A stretch of 59,817 nucleotides of DNA, taken from the NCBI GenBank assembly GCA_963974475.1, contig CAXBCR010000022.1:1-59817 (forward strand). Direction: 5' to 3'. The DNA is from CAJXZP01 sp963974475 (GTDB lineage Bacteria > Bacteroidota > Bacteroidia > Flavobacteriales_G > Salibacteraceae). A model generated the notes under the pieces. That model was given only the letters and a program-made list of their open reading frames with translations. It was not told the origin of the DNA and made no database searches. How positions within the stretch are numbered: position 1 is the stretch's first letter; each line of letters begins with the position of its first letter. Of this stretch, positions 15,203-26,600 are shown one piece after another. A program made the translations under genes and the position numbers.

Positions 15203-15697
15203 ATGGCTACAATAAATCAAAATCTCTCCGAATATAATGCTGCAGATGTACCCAATGGAGCTGAATATACCATTGCTATTATTAGAAGTGAATGGAATCA
15301 TGATATTACCAGTAACCTAGCTGATGGTGCCGAAACAGCCTTGTTGGATAATGGTGTAAAACATGAAAATATAATCCGGTTAAATGTTCCTGGAGCGTAT
15401 GAATTACCGCTTGCCGCGCAATGGTTGGCTCAAAAAGAGGAAGTTGACGCTATAGTTTGCATTGGCACCGTAATTAGAGGAGAAACTTCTCACTTTGATT
15501 TTGTGAGTCAAGCAGTTTCTCAAGGAGTAAAAGATGTTGGATTAAAAACCAATAAGCCTGTGATTTTTGGTGTACTTACGGATGATAACAAACAACAGTC
15601 CATTGATCGTTCTGGAGGAATTCATGGAAATAAAGGTGTGGAAGCAGGCATAACCGCATTAAAAATGCTGGGGTTAAAATCTGTTGTTTTCAAATAG
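15203..15697 (+). CDS. ribH: 6,7-dimethyl-8-ribityllumazine synthase
   Basis: A 164-residue lumazine synthase, the penultimate enzyme of riboflavin synthesis. It condenses the ribityl-pyrimidine with 3,4-dihydroxybutanone 4-phosphate, usually as a 60-mer or pentamer in the cytoplasm. Family signatures are all present: SEWNHDIT near residues 30-37, PGAYELP near 69-75, IGTVIRGETSHFDFV near 92-106 with the catalytic His, and FGVLTDDNKQQSIDRSGG near 128-145. The other rib genes are not adjacent. It has its own promoter and converges on the PKD gene with a 3-base gap. Confidence 0.96.
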   Translation: MATINQNLSEYNAADVPNGAEYTIAIIRSEWNHDITSNLADGAETALLDNGVKHENIIRLNVPGAYELPLAAQWLAQKEEVDAIVCIGTVIRGETSHFDFVSQAVSQGVKDVGLKTNKPVIFGVLTDDNKQQSIDRSGGIHGNKGVEAGITALKMLGLKSVVFK

Positions 15698-15700
15698 GAA

Positions 15701-18700
15701 TTAATCCGAGACCAAAACCACCATTCCTACAAAGTCTTTAAATTCTCCAGTAAATCGTTTTACCCTAATTTGATAGGTGAAAGCCGAATTATGGGCGGCA
15801 ATTTTACCATTATGTCGACCATCCCAACCGGCATTAATATCGTTGGTTTCATACACCAAAACACCCCAACGGTCAAAAATGCGCATATATACAAATTCTT
15901 CCACCCCGTAAGTTACTGGGAAAAAGGTATCGTTTAAATTGTCATTATTTGGACTGAAGGCATTAGGAATAGTAACTTTAAACTCATCGTTTACCTCTAT
16001 CGTTACATTGGTATCCATAATAAAACATTTATGCAAATCACTATAAATCAAATTATAAGTAGTCGTTTTAACCGGTTTCACCCAAGGATCAGGACAATCA
16101 GTACATCCCATACTAGATGGAGGCGACCAAGAATAAGTTACGGGTAAACTTATAGAGGTTTCCAGTTGAATATCCGCTCCTGTGAAAATAAAAGTGTCTG
16201 GTGTAATCCATAACAATTTCGGCTTTTGTTGGACCTCTAAATACGTTGAATCACTGTTTATACAGCCATTGGAATCTGTTCCAACTACTGTATAATTAGT
16301 ACTAAACATGGGCGATGCTTTAGGGGTTCTAATAACATCATTATTAAGACCCAAGGCAGGTGTCCATACATAATGTTTGGCTCCTTTGGCATACAATTGA
16401 GAACTATCTCCAATACAAATAAAGCCATCTGGGTTGGTACTTACTTTCGGCAATGGGTTCACTTTTATTTTAGTAATGGTGGTATCCGAACAATGCGAAT
16501 AGGCATTGTATACAATAAGTTTGAATTCATGCGTACCTACTTTGCTAATGTAAAAACTATCGGATAATAATTGCGAAGAATTAACTCCATCTATAAACCA
16601 AGATAGCGAATCACTACCGATAGAAAAGCTCGAAGCTTGAAAGGTAAATGGGGTACATCCACTGGTATCAGATATATTAAAGTTTGATTTTACCAAATCA
16701 ATTTCAATCGAGGTTGTGTCCGTTTTTTGACAGGTTCGTTGGCTATTTGATAGCAATAAAGTCACGTTATAATTTCCTTTGCTTGCATAAACATGATTGG
16801 CTGTAATTTCGGGTGCAAAAGTGGTATCCACTACTCCATCTCCAAAATCCCACGTAAAAATTTCTGCATCTGCATTAGCATTAGCTACATCAAATACCAC
16901 CGATTGGTCAACACACCCTATGTCTGGCTGATACAAGATTTCTCCCGTTGGACCACCTACTAATATAAAGTTCGGTTTAGTAATCGTATCCGTACATCCA
17001 AAATCTGTAGTCACCACCATAGTAACATCAAATCTTCCTGGAAGATTATATAAGTTTTGAGCACCCGTACTACTTAGAGTTACGTAATTTGGAGAATCTC
17101 CAAAATTCCATTGCCAATCCACTATATTGGTATCGCCACTTATTTCTAAAAATGAAACACTTGCCGGATAACAATCCACCACCAATGGGTTGGCCGAGAA
17201 GTCGGCAACAGGTAGTGTTTGTGCTTCCAGGTAGTTGGTTCTGGTATACGTAGAATCACACCCTCGAATATCGGTTGTTTTTAATGAAATGGTGTATGTT
17301 CCTGCACTATATGTATGTTTCGGATTCATCAAAGTACTGGTAAATCCATCGCCAAAATCCCAAAAGTAGGAAAGCGCACCGGTAGGTTGTTTGCTAAAAG
17401 GAACCGAATCTTGGGCGCAAACTTGTGTTTTTACGGTTTCAAAATACGAAGGTGGCTGATAAACGGAAACTAGCCCAATACTGTCTTTTGTCAAAGAACA
17501 ACCGAAGGTATCCGTGACGGTTAGCGAAACATCGTACACATTATTTCCAATTCCTCGGTACAAATGAGGTGGATTTTGAATCGTAGAAGTGGTTCCATCT
17601 CCAAAATCCCAATCCCAGGCTACAATGTTGGTGTCACTAGTGGATGAGTCATGAAGTAAAACCAATAACGGTGAACAACCTGAGATGGGTAAACTTCCAA
17701 AATTGGGTATGGGTTCATAAACAAATACATCTCTACTTACCGTATCTCTACAGGAATGTTCATCCATCACCACAGCATAAATCGATTGCGGCCCTTTCAC
17801 ATCAAATAAATAACGTTCAACACTTTTTCCCGGAGTAACAGAGTTAAGCGTATCTCTTGACCACAGCACAAACGACAGTGCATTAATAGATGTTCCGGTG
17901 GTGCAAAAAATCGTACTTCCCTTACAAATGGTGGTATCGGCTATACTCAAAACTCCTTTTAAGTACCTAATTTTTGCCTGATCCTCTTCCATAAAAAAGC
18001 ACCCGGTGTTAGTATCAATTACGGTTAGCGTGACCGGATAGTTAGTATCATAAATGGGGTACGCATGAGACGGATTCCAATTGACAGAATCAATGCCAGT
18101 AGAATCTCCAAAATCCCAATACACATTGGTTCCGCCCCATATATCGGGCACGAATTGGACCACATTTTGGGAATCACAATTATACGACACGCCAAAATGG
18201 ACCAATGGCCCACTCACCCTCAAAGCCGAATCTATTATCAACGTATCTGGGCATCCATTATATTTCACCACCAAAGTAACGCTCATGTAACCGGTGTCTT
18301 GGTATAAATGTTTGGGTTCAAAAACATCCGCACTTTTCCCATCTCCAAACTCCCAAAAATATTCATTTATAAGGGTGGTATCTGTAGATAGATTGGTATA
18401 AGTAAAAGTATCAGAAGCACATCCAATAATGGTATCCACCGAAAAATCAGCGATTTGCTGCGTGCCTACCTTTATTTCTTGTATAAAACTTGTGGTACAT
18501 CCCATAATTGAGACTACCGTTAATTCCACATTATACTCTCCCGGGTTTGGATATATATGGTTTGGCGAAAATGTGGAATCTTTGGGTGAGCCATCTCCAT
18601 AATCCCAATACATGGTATCAATTCGAACTACAGAATCGGTTAAATTGGTAAAATCTACAATCAAAGGTGCGCATCCTTTATCTACATCTACTACAAATAC

Positions 18701-20092
18701 GGCTTTGGTAAAAATAATTTCTTCATTATTTGGAACAATCACTGTACTCATACAGCCATTGGAGGAAGTGACGGTGAGTGTATCATCATACTTTCCTTCG
18801 TCCAAATACACATTAGACGGATTTTGTGCGCGGGACGTATTTGAAAAAGTTCCGCTAGGAGTAACTACCGGATTACCAAAATGCCAGTTCCACGCTACTA
18901 TGTTTCCTGGAGTTTGGTCGGTGAAATTGACTACTAATGGGGCTTCACAAGCAAATTTTGGAGTGGACGTAAATGCGGGAATAATTTCTTCTACGTAAAG
19001 AGATTGGGTAACCGTATCATCACAAACCGAACCCGCACTAGAAACCATGGTTACTGTATAGGTACCGGGATTAGCATAAATATGTTGCACGGAATCTCCT
19101 GTATCAAATCCGCCATCGCCAAAATTCCATGCAAAATCAGTACCTCCGTGAGAAGTATTTTTCATTCCGGTAGCCACTCCTACACAGGCCGTATCTACAA
19201 TATCCATAGAGGCTATAATGGTCCCAATCCATACATAATTACGTCTCAACATGGTATCCGCACAACCAATAGTATTGGTTACAATAAGTTGCGCATCATA
19301 CCCTCCAGAATTGGTGAAAGTGGCCACGGTATTCGCATTGGTTGAAGTTACTCCATTAAATAACCAGTTATACGTTAAAGGAAGCACACTAGTGGACGAG
19401 TTAAGTAAATTAACCGTAATTGGAGGACCACAAACCGAAAGGCTATCATTAGAATAAAAGTCTGCACGTGGTTTTGGATGAACTGTTACCAAATTACTAA
19501 GTTGCTTGGAACTAGAACAGCCCATAGAATCTGAAACAATTAAAGAAATAGAAAAAGTACCCGGGCTACTAAAATGATGATTTACATTTTGAGAGTACTG
19601 TAATGGGGTACCATCATCAAAATCCCATCGCCAAGATAGGATGGGTAAATCGCCAGCAACAGAAGCATCTTGCACATTAAAATCATAAGGCGCACACCCC
19701 ACTAAAGTGGACGGGTAATTAATATTTGCCACAGGCAATGCGAGAACAGTAACAAAATTAGTTTTGGTTATGGTTACCGTGTCAACTCCATCTGAAATAG
19801 TCAATGACACATCATATCTACCCGAATTATTATACGCAGCTGAAGGGCTAATATTATTTCCAGTAGCCGTGTTTCCATTACCAAAATCCCAATGTCTATA
19901 TACGATATTCGGAGAAGAATTATCGGCAAATCGGGCAACAAAAGGAGCACAGCCTGAATCTTGAGTGGTAACAAAATCCGCGAAAATTTGGGATTTCCCA
20001 TCGCTAGAAAATACAATCAACAGTAGTACTAATACTACCCATTTTACCGTATCTAAATTACCCTTTTTCAAATCTATAATAGCATGACGCAA
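15701..20092 (-). CDS. Giant PKD-repeat protein, T9SS type B (gliding-associated) cargo
   Basis: A 1463-residue secreted protein. A hydrophobic segment at about 17-34 ends in KSQ, consistent with a signal peptide after a long basic N-region. Most of the protein is a row of roughly 15 PKD domains, recognised by repeated WDFGDG or close variants followed by a YxxxGxYxVxL strand. The last about 90 residues are the gliding motility-associated C-terminal (type B) sorting domain: IPNAFSPNNDNLNDTF, IFDRWGVLVYET, GWDGRHNGK. Each PKD domain has paired Cys positions. The role is probably cell-surface adhesion or structure; no catalytic domain is visible. Confidence 0.92.
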   Translation of the reverse strand: MRHAIIDLKKGNLDTVKWVVLVLLLIVFSSDGKSQIFADFVTTQDSGCAPFVARFADNSSPNIVYRHWDFGNGNTATGNNISPSAAYNNSGRYDVSLTISDGVDTVTITKTNFVTVLALPVANINYPSTLVGCAPYDFNVQDASVAGDLPILSWRWDFDDGTPLQYSQNVNHHFSSPGTFSISLIVSDSMGCSSSKQLSNLVTVHPKPRADFYSNDSLSVCGPPITVNLLNSSTSVLPLTYNWLFNGVTSTNANTVATFTNSGGYDAQLIVTNTIGCADTMLRRNYVWIGTIIASMDIVDTACVGVATGMKNTSHGGTDFAWNFGDGGFDTGDSVQHIYANPGTYTVTMVSSAGSVCDDTVTQSLYVEEIIPAFTSTPKFACEAPLVVNFTDQTPGNIVAWNWHFGNPVVTPSGTFSNTSRAQNPSNVYLDEGKYDDTLTVTSSNGCMSTVIVPNNEEIIFTKAVFVVDVDKGCAPLIVDFTNLTDSVVRIDTMYWDYGDGSPKDSTFSPNHIYPNPGEYNVELTVVSIMGCTTSFIQEIKVGTQQIADFSVDTIIGCASDTFTYTNLSTDTTLINEYFWEFGDGKSADVFEPKHLYQDTGYMSVTLVVKYNGCPDTLIIDSALRVSGPLVHFGVSYNCDSQNVVQFVPDIWGGTNVYWDFGDSTGIDSVNWNPSHAYPIYDTNYPVTLTVIDTNTGCFFMEEDQAKIRYLKGVLSIADTTICKGSTIFCTTGTSINALSFVLWSRDTLNSVTPGKSVERYLFDVKGPQSIYAVVMDEHSCRDTVSRDVFVYEPIPNFGSLPISGCSPLLVLLHDSSTSDTNIVAWDWDFGDGTTSTIQNPPHLYRGIGNNVYDVSLTVTDTFGCSLTKDSIGLVSVYQPPSYFETVKTQVCAQDSVPFSKQPTGALSYFWDFGDGFTSTLMNPKHTYSAGTYTISLKTTDIRGCDSTYTRTNYLEAQTLPVADFSANPLVVDCYPASVSFLEISGDTNIVDWQWNFGDSPNYVTLSSTGAQNLYNLPGRFDVTMVVTTDFGCTDTITKPNFILVGGPTGEILYQPDIGCVDQSVVFDVANANADAEIFTWDFGDGVVDTTFAPEITANHVYASKGNYNVTLLLSNSQRTCQKTDTTSIEIDLVKSNFNISDTSGCTPFTFQASSFSIGSDSLSWFIDGVNSSQLLSDSFYISKVGTHEFKLIVYNAYSHCSDTTITKIKVNPLPKVSTNPDGFICIGDSSQLYAKGAKHYVWTPALGLNNDVIRTPKASPMFSTNYTVVGTDSNGCINSDSTYLEVQQKPKLLWITPDTFIFTGADIQLETSISLPVTYSWSPPSSMGCTDCPDPWVKPVKTTTYNLIYSDLHKCFIMDTNVTIEVNDEFKVTIPNAFSPNNDNLNDTFFPVTYGVEEFVYMRIFDRWGVLVYETNDINAGWDGRHNGKIAAHNSAFTYQIRVKRFTGEFKDFVGMVVLVSD

Positions 20093-20212
20093 ATAACGTT
20101 ACAAGGTTTCCTTTAACGCCCAAATTAATCCAACAATATAGCTAAAATTGATTACGTGTAAAAATTCATTTTTGAGAGGTTTAATCCCGCCCTCAAAACC
20201 TATTTTTGCCGC

Positions 20213-21382
20213 ATGGATATGAAGCACATTTTTCAGCCAGAGGAAGAACAAACTCTTGCCGTTACTACGTTATTTGGACTAGAAGAACTTTTAGCCGATG
20301 AATTGGATGCTCTTGGAGCAAGCCATGTGAAAATTGGTAATCGGGTGGTTCACTGCAAAGGAAACCTAAAAACCATCTACAAGAGTTGTTTGCAATTACG
20401 CCATGCCATTCGGGTTTTGGTATATTTAGAAGAATTTGAAGCTGTTGGACCAGATGAATTATATGAAAACTCAGTCAAACTTCCTTGGGAAGATTTCTTG
20501 AATTATAACAATTCATTTTCCATCAATTTTGCGATTCACTCTGAGCATTATAATCATACCATGTATGCTTCTCTAAAATTAAAGGATGCCATTGTGGACC
20601 GAGTTAGAGAAAAGACAGGAAATAGACCTTCGGTGGATAAGGACAATCCTGATTATCAATTACTACTTCATATCTCGGATGAATTTGTGACGCTTTATCT
20701 CGATGCCTCTGGTCCCACCCTAAACAGACGTGGATATAGACAAGAATCTGTAGAAGCGCCAATCAATGAAACTTTGGCTTCTGCCCTGGTTAAATTTACC
20801 GGATGGGATGGCTCCATACCGCTAATAGATGGCATGTGTGGATCAGGTACTATTCCAATTGAGGCCGTTTATCAAGCACGTAAAATTCCTTCGCAATGGT
20901 ATCGCTCTAAATTTGGATTTAATACATGGGAAAATTACGACCCCTTGTTAATGACCACTGTTAGAAACGAAGCTAAAGCGGGAGTAAAAGACCTGAAAAC
21001 CGATGTATTTGGAAGTGATATTTCGGATGTTTCTTTACAATCGGCCGTGCATAATATCAAAAATGCACGATGCGATAAATACATTCAAACTAGTTTAAGT
21101 GCTTTCGAGGATTTAGAAAAACCAGATGATCGTGGAATTATCATCATCAATCCTCCCTACGGAGAACGATTGGACCCAGACGACATTAATTTTTTCTACA
21201 AAGAAATTGGCGACACCTTAAAAAACAAATTCCAAGGCTGGGATGCGTGGATTATCACTTCTAACAAAGAAGCTTTGAAACACATTGGGTTACGCACCAG
21301 CAAGCGTATCAAATTGTATAACGGACCATTAGAAACCCGTTTTGTGCATTATGAATTATACCGAGGTACCCGAAAGGGGTAA
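20213..21382 (+). CDS. rlmL: THUMP-domain 23S rRNA guanine-N2 methyltransferase (RlmL-type)
   Basis: A 389-residue rRNA methyltransferase. The N-terminal ferredoxin-like and THUMP domains occupy about 10-160. The Rossmann methyltransferase follows, with the SAM loop GMCGSGTIPIEAV at about 205-217 and the catalytic NPPYGERL at about 310-317. E. coli RlmKL carries an extra RlmK half that is absent here; the stand-alone RlmL form is normal in this phylum. The expected product is m2G at the G2445-equivalent of 23S rRNA. The start could be the ATG at 20213 or 20219. It converges on rlmF, another 23S methyltransferase. Confidence 0.88.
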   Translation: MDMKHIFQPEEEQTLAVTTLFGLEELLADELDALGASHVKIGNRVVHCKGNLKTIYKSCLQLRHAIRVLVYLEEFEAVGPDELYENSVKLPWEDFLNYNNSFSINFAIHSEHYNHTMYASLKLKDAIVDRVREKTGNRPSVDKDNPDYQLLLHISDEFVTLYLDASGPTLNRRGYRQESVEAPINETLASALVKFTGWDGSIPLIDGMCGSGTIPIEAVYQARKIPSQWYRSKFGFNTWENYDPLLMTTVRNEAKAGVKDLKTDVFGSDISDVSLQSAVHNIKNARCDKYIQTSLSAFEDLEKPDDRGIIIINPPYGERLDPDDINFFYKEIGDTLKNKFQGWDAWIITSNKEALKHIGLRTSKRIKLYNGPLETRFVHYELYRGTRKG

Positions 21383-21392
21383 TCGAAAGTTT

Positions 21393-22376
21393 TTATTCAA
21401 AACTGCCCCAACGTTCGCCTCTCCACTCTTGTTGCGCACGTTTATCTAAAAATGTCCATGCAATAATTCGACTTGATTTATTGCCTTGTCCCATTTCAAT
21501 GGTCTGAACTTTAACGGCTTTGGCTTCGCGTAATAATTTATGAATAGCTCGTAAATGACTATGTTTTGAAACCAAGGAGGTAAACCAATACACTTGAGTT
21601 GCAAACTCTTTACTTTGAGAAATCATATCTTGAATAAAACGTAACTCTCCACCTTCACACCAAAGCTCGTTACTCATTCCTTCAAAGTTTTTAACCAACT
21701 TGGTCACTTTTTTGCCTTTCAAGTTTCTTAGCTTTCGCATGGATCCTTTTTGCGACTCTTCTAAGGATGAATGGAAAGGTGGATTACAGATAGTTACATC
21801 ATATTTTTCACCCAAATTTATCACCCCTCTAAATGTGTTTTTTGAATCGGCTTGTTTACGGATAATAATGTTTTCTTTCAACGATTCGTTTGCCTTGTAG
21901 ATTGCTCTTACACTATCCAAGGCCGTATCATCCACATCGGTGCCCACACATGACCAACCAAATTCTCGGTTAGAAATAATGGAATAAATCCCATTGGCTC
22001 CAGTGCCAACATCCAAAATGTGGACTCCTTTACCCATCGGTATTTGTCCAAAATTATGGTTGCGTAATAGGTCGGCAACATGATGTACATAATCTGCTCT
22101 ACCGGGTACTGGTGGGCATAAATAACCGCTTGGAATATCCCAATGGTCAATATCATAAAACTGCTTCAATAAAGCTTTATTAAGCATTTTTACAGCTAAA
22201 GGATTAAAAAAATCAATGGTTTCACTGCCATATTCATTTACCGAAACAAATGAAGCTAATTCAGGCAATCCAGAAATTAATCGTTTAAAATCATATCTTC
22301 CCGTATGTTTATTGCGAGGGTGTAGCGAAGTTTTTGCAACTTCTTTCTTCACTATTTTTGTTTTCTTTGGAATCAT
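21393..22376 (-). CDS. rlmF: 23S rRNA (adenine-1618-N6)-methyltransferase
   Basis: A 327-residue RlmF, which methylates A1618 of 23S rRNA with SAM. It shows the family N-terminus (LHPRNKHTGRYDF), the SAM loop LDVGTGANGIYSI and the catalytic NPPF in CNPPFHSS, followed by the family-typical GSMRKLRNLKG. I start it at the ATG at 22376 (MIPKKTK): a start at 22433 would overlap tsaD by 32 bases and add a non-conserved hydrophobic tail. It lies 25 bases after tsaD on the same strand, so the two may be co-transcribed. Confidence 0.92.
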   Translation of the reverse strand: MIPKKTKIVKKEVAKTSLHPRNKHTGRYDFKRLISGLPELASFVSVNEYGSETIDFFNPLAVKMLNKALLKQFYDIDHWDIPSGYLCPPVPGRADYVHHVADLLRNHNFGQIPMGKGVHILDVGTGANGIYSIISNREFGWSCVGTDVDDTALDSVRAIYKANESLKENIIIRKQADSKNTFRGVINLGEKYDVTICNPPFHSSLEESQKGSMRKLRNLKGKKVTKLVKNFEGMSNELWCEGGELRFIQDMISQSKEFATQVYWFTSLVSKHSHLRAIHKLLREAKAVKVQTIEMGQGNKSSRIIAWTFLDKRAQQEWRGERWGSFE

Positions 22377-22401
22377 TGATATGATTATTAAATAGTTGTT
22401 A

Positions 22402-23451
22402 TTAAGATTTCCACCCAAAATCGTCTTCCACACTCAATCGTGCCAAAGGTGCATTTCCGGTAGTGGCATAATCGCCAGACAAATACCGCAAGTAAGCTGC
22501 AATAGAAATCATTGCACCATTATCTGTTGTATAGGCCATTTTAGGTATATATACGCGCCAGTTTTTGGATTCTTGCAATGCCACAAGTCCATTTCTTAAG
22601 GCACTGTTGGCAGAAACACCACCTGCCACTGCTACCCTGTTAATTTTAGTTTCTCGAACCGCTCTTTTTACCTTTCCCAACAGCGTTTCCACAATGGTAT
22701 ATTGCACAGAGGCACAAATGTCGGCTTTACTTTTTTCAATAAATTGAGGATCCTTAGCCATTTCTTTTTGTAGAAAATACAGAACAGCGGTTTTCAAGCC
22801 ACTAAAACTAAAATCTAACCCCTGCATTTTTGATCTAGGAAACTCATACGCATGCTTATTTCCCTCCTTGGCAAATTTATCTATCATCGGTCCACCGGGG
22901 TACGGTAAACCCATGATTTTTGCAATTTTATCAAAAGCTTCGCCAGCCGCATCATCTTTGGTTTGACCTAGTAATTCCATATCAAAGTGATCCTTTACTT
23001 TAACAATTTGGGTATGTCCTCCCGAAACGGTTAGGCACAAAAAAGGAAATTCTGGAATGTCACTGTCTCCATTCTTCTCTGTAATAAAATGCGCTAAAAT
23101 GTGAGCCTGCATGTGATTCACCTCAATTAAAGGTATCGCCAAACTCATGGCCATCCCTTTAGCAAAAGAACTTCCAACTAATAAGGAACCTAACAATCCA
23201 GGTCCACGAGTGTAACCAATAGCGGTTAATTGATGCGGTTTAATATCAGCTGCTTTGAGTGCCGCTTGCACAGTTGGAACAATGTTTTGTTGATGTGCGC
23301 GAGAAGCTAATTCTGGTACAACTCCCCCATATTGTTCATGCACGGTTTGGCAAGAAATAATATTAGAATGACTCACTCCATCAATTATTACGGAAGCCGA
23401 GGTATCATCGCATGAAGACTCTATTCCTAATATGATAACTGGTGCACTCAT
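22402..23451 (-). CDS. tsaD: tRNA threonylcarbamoyladenosine transferase TsaD
   Basis: A 349-residue TsaD (Gcp/Kae1 family), which with TsaB and TsaE transfers the threonylcarbamoyl group from TC-AMP to A37 of ANN-decoding tRNAs. The ASKHA-type start ILGIESSCDDTS is at 6-17, the metal-binding HMQAHILAH at about 112-120, SGGHTQIV near 140 and AVAGGVSANSALR near 275. The length is normal and no residue is missing. It is divergent to tamB, with about 160 bases between the two open frames, part of which encodes the TamB membrane anchor. Confidence 0.96.
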   Translation of the reverse strand: MSAPVIILGIESSCDDTSASVIIDGVSHSNIISCQTVHEQYGGVVPELASRAHQQNIVPTVQAALKAADIKPHQLTAIGYTRGPGLLGSLLVGSSFAKGMAMSLAIPLIEVNHMQAHILAHFITEKNGDSDIPEFPFLCLTVSGGHTQIVKVKDHFDMELLGQTKDDAAGEAFDKIAKIMGLPYPGGPMIDKFAKEGNKHAYEFPRSKMQGLDFSFSGLKTAVLYFLQKEMAKDPQFIEKSKADICASVQYTIVETLLGKVKRAVRETKINRVAVAGGVSANSALRNGLVALQESKNWRVYIPKMAYTTDNGAMISIAAYLRYLSGDYATTGNAPLARLSVEDDFGWKS

Positions 23452-23612
23452 TTTATTAAATTTGCTTTGAATTTTGCCAAATTTTTGGCATCATTTTTAA
23501 AGGCTACAAAATTATCAAAAAAGTATTCAAAATACTTAAGTACATTGGTATTGTACTCATATTACTCATCTTACTGATACAGTTCTTTTTATGGACATCG
23601 GTAGGCCAAACC

Positions 23613-26600
23613 ATGTTGGGTAAAATGGGCACTTCTTACCTTGAGGGGAAATTAAACACTAAGGTAAACATTGAAAAGATAGATATTAGCTTTTTCAAAT
23701 TTATCAAGCTAGAAGAAGTTTATGTAGAAGACTTGCATCAAGACACCCTTTTTTATATTCAAAATTTAAAAACGGAAATTGATTTTTTTAAATTTAAAGG
23801 GGATTCGCTCAAGATTCATCTTGGTCGGGTGCAAATAGAAAATCCAACCTATATTTTACAGCAATCCAAAGGCGATAGCTTTACCAATCTTTCCTTTCTT
23901 ATTGACGCATTCAGCTCCTCAGACACCTCTTCTTCGTCCACCAACGTAATCATCAATTCTTCTAATGTAATTGTCTCTAACGGTCATTTTGTTTGGGATA
24001 ACGATAATTACGAAATAGAAGAATTTGGAATTGATTGGGACCATACTGAGTTGAATAATATTAATTTAGATTTAACCCATTTTAAAATGATTAACGATTC
24101 GTTTATGGGAGATTTTCAACATTTTTCATGGATAGAAAAATCAGGTTTTGAAGTTACCAATTTTACCGGAAATGCGACCTTTAGTTCCACCATCACGCAA
24201 GTAGACAACTTACATATTCTCAGCCCCTATTCGGATATTAACGTGGATTTATTATATGAATATGATTCCATTGGTTCTTATGTTGATTTTAATAACCAAG
24301 TCTATATGCGTTATGCGCTAGACACCTCCATTGTAAATTTTAAAGACATCGCATACTTCTCTTCTACCTTAGAGGGAATGGACTATGAGGTCACCCTCTT
24401 TGGAAAGGAAAAAGGACCGGTTAGTCAAATGAAATTTCAGGATATTTATTTAAAATATGGAGAAGAGTCGGTGGTTTATGGTAGAGTATTTATCACCGGA
24501 TTGCCCGAAATAGAGGCCACCTCATTTAACTGTAATTTTAAAGAATTAAGTACGAATTACGCTGATTTAGCCACCATAAAAACCTATCCATTTACCAGTG
24601 GCAAAAAAATTGAAATTCCTCATTTTATTACCAATGCTGGTAAAATGGAATTTAAAGGTAGATTTAATGGGTATTATAACGATTTTGTAACTAATGGAAC
24701 ATTTAGGTCCAATAATGGCATTGTGAAAACAGATTTACAATTAGTTCCACAAAATTCGGGAACCATTCACTATAAAGGAGGTATAAAAACCACCAATTTC
24801 GATTTGGCCTCCATGACCAACCTTCCAGAAATATTTGGCAAAACGAGTATTGATGTGGAAGTGGTTGGCGACCACCTTGATTTTGAAAACATGGATTTGA
24901 AATTAAAAGGGAAAGCTACCAAATTTGATTTTAAAGGATATACCTACACCAATTTAACAACCGATTTAACCATAAAGGATGAAAAGATTTCGGGTGTTTT
25001 ATCGGTATTGGACACCAATTTAAATTTACAATTTGATGGGAGTATATCCCTACATCAGTCGGAGCCCATTTATCAATTTAGCGCTAAAATTGACCATTTA
25101 AGACCAAATCAACTTCATTTATTAGACCGAGATAGTTCAGCTAGTTTAAGTACGGAGGTCATTTTTAATTTTCAAGGTAACTCCTTAGATAATATCATTG
25201 GTCGCGCAGGATTGCACAATTTTGAGTTTTCTGAATATGACGAAAAAGTAGAATTAAAAACGGTAGATTTTTTAGGTTTTACTTCCGGGAAAGACAAAAC
25301 TTTATCCCTTCATTCGGATAACATTGACTTGCAAATAACCGGACAGTTTTATTTGGAAGAATTGCTCCAATCACTTAATCATGTGGTGTATAAATGGCTT
25401 CCTTCTATTTACAAGGGGTCTCAGTTAAAACCTCAATCGGTAGAGAATTTTAGGTTGGTTTTACATGCCCACCGTTTTAGTGGCTTCTCCTCTATTTTTC
25501 TACCACAAATCACATTTAAAAATGATTTAAACTTGGAACTTGGGTTCAACTCTGAAATAGAAAAAATTGATTTAATTGTAAAATCATCTAACATGAATTT
25601 GATGGGCCAAGAAATGAAAGGTATGGATGTGAATGCCATTTTAACTACAGATACTTTTCAACTCCATTCCAACATTGAGAACGTGTTATTTACCGATAGT
25701 AATTACATTGAGAACGTATCCATCAAATCTGAGGCGCACGAAAACAATGTACAAACCATGGTAAAATGGGATAATTTGGTAACTGACAACCAAAACTCAG
25801 GAGAAGTAAAATTTGATTTGAATTTTATGGACCCCAATAATTTCTCTATCGAATTTCTAGATTCATGGGTTGTGGTAAACGACACGCTATGGGATTTACA
25901 TGATTCAAGTAAAATCACTAAAAGTTTTAAGGAGTATTCATTTAAAAACATTGCGCTCTCGCAAAATGAGCAAGATTTTATGATCAATGGATTTATAAGT
26001 GAAGATCCGCAAAAAGAATTACGTATCGAAGTGGATAGTTTCAATCTACGTCACCTAAATCCTGTATTTAAAAAGTTTAAAATAAATCTGACTGGAAAGC
26101 TTAATGGAACCACAACTATAAAAGACTTTTATAATGAATTTCAGCTCCATTCCGACCTTAAATTTTCAGACCTTACATTCAATCACCAAACCATTGGCAA
26201 CGGATTAATAAAATCAACATGGGATACTGAATTGGAAAAATTTGATGTAGATGTAGGTTTTTTAAATAAAAACTTCAACACCATTGGTTTAACAGGGGCC
26301 TATTACCCTAAAAAACGGAAAGAAAAATTGGACCTTTTATTAAGTTTAGACCATTTTCCGGTTAAAATTATCGAACCTTTTTTCTTAGAATACATTGATG
26401 ATATTTCAGGTACTATAAGTGGAAAATCAACCATCACAGGCACTTTTAAAGAACCAAAATTTAAAGGGGATTTCACCTTAAATGAAGTAGAAACTCGTGT
26501 GGTATATTTAAATGAAAAACTATTCACCTCCAACCAGTCCTTTTTTATCCGTCCAAACCTTATAGGTGCGGATGCAGTACTGATTACCGATTCTGACAAG

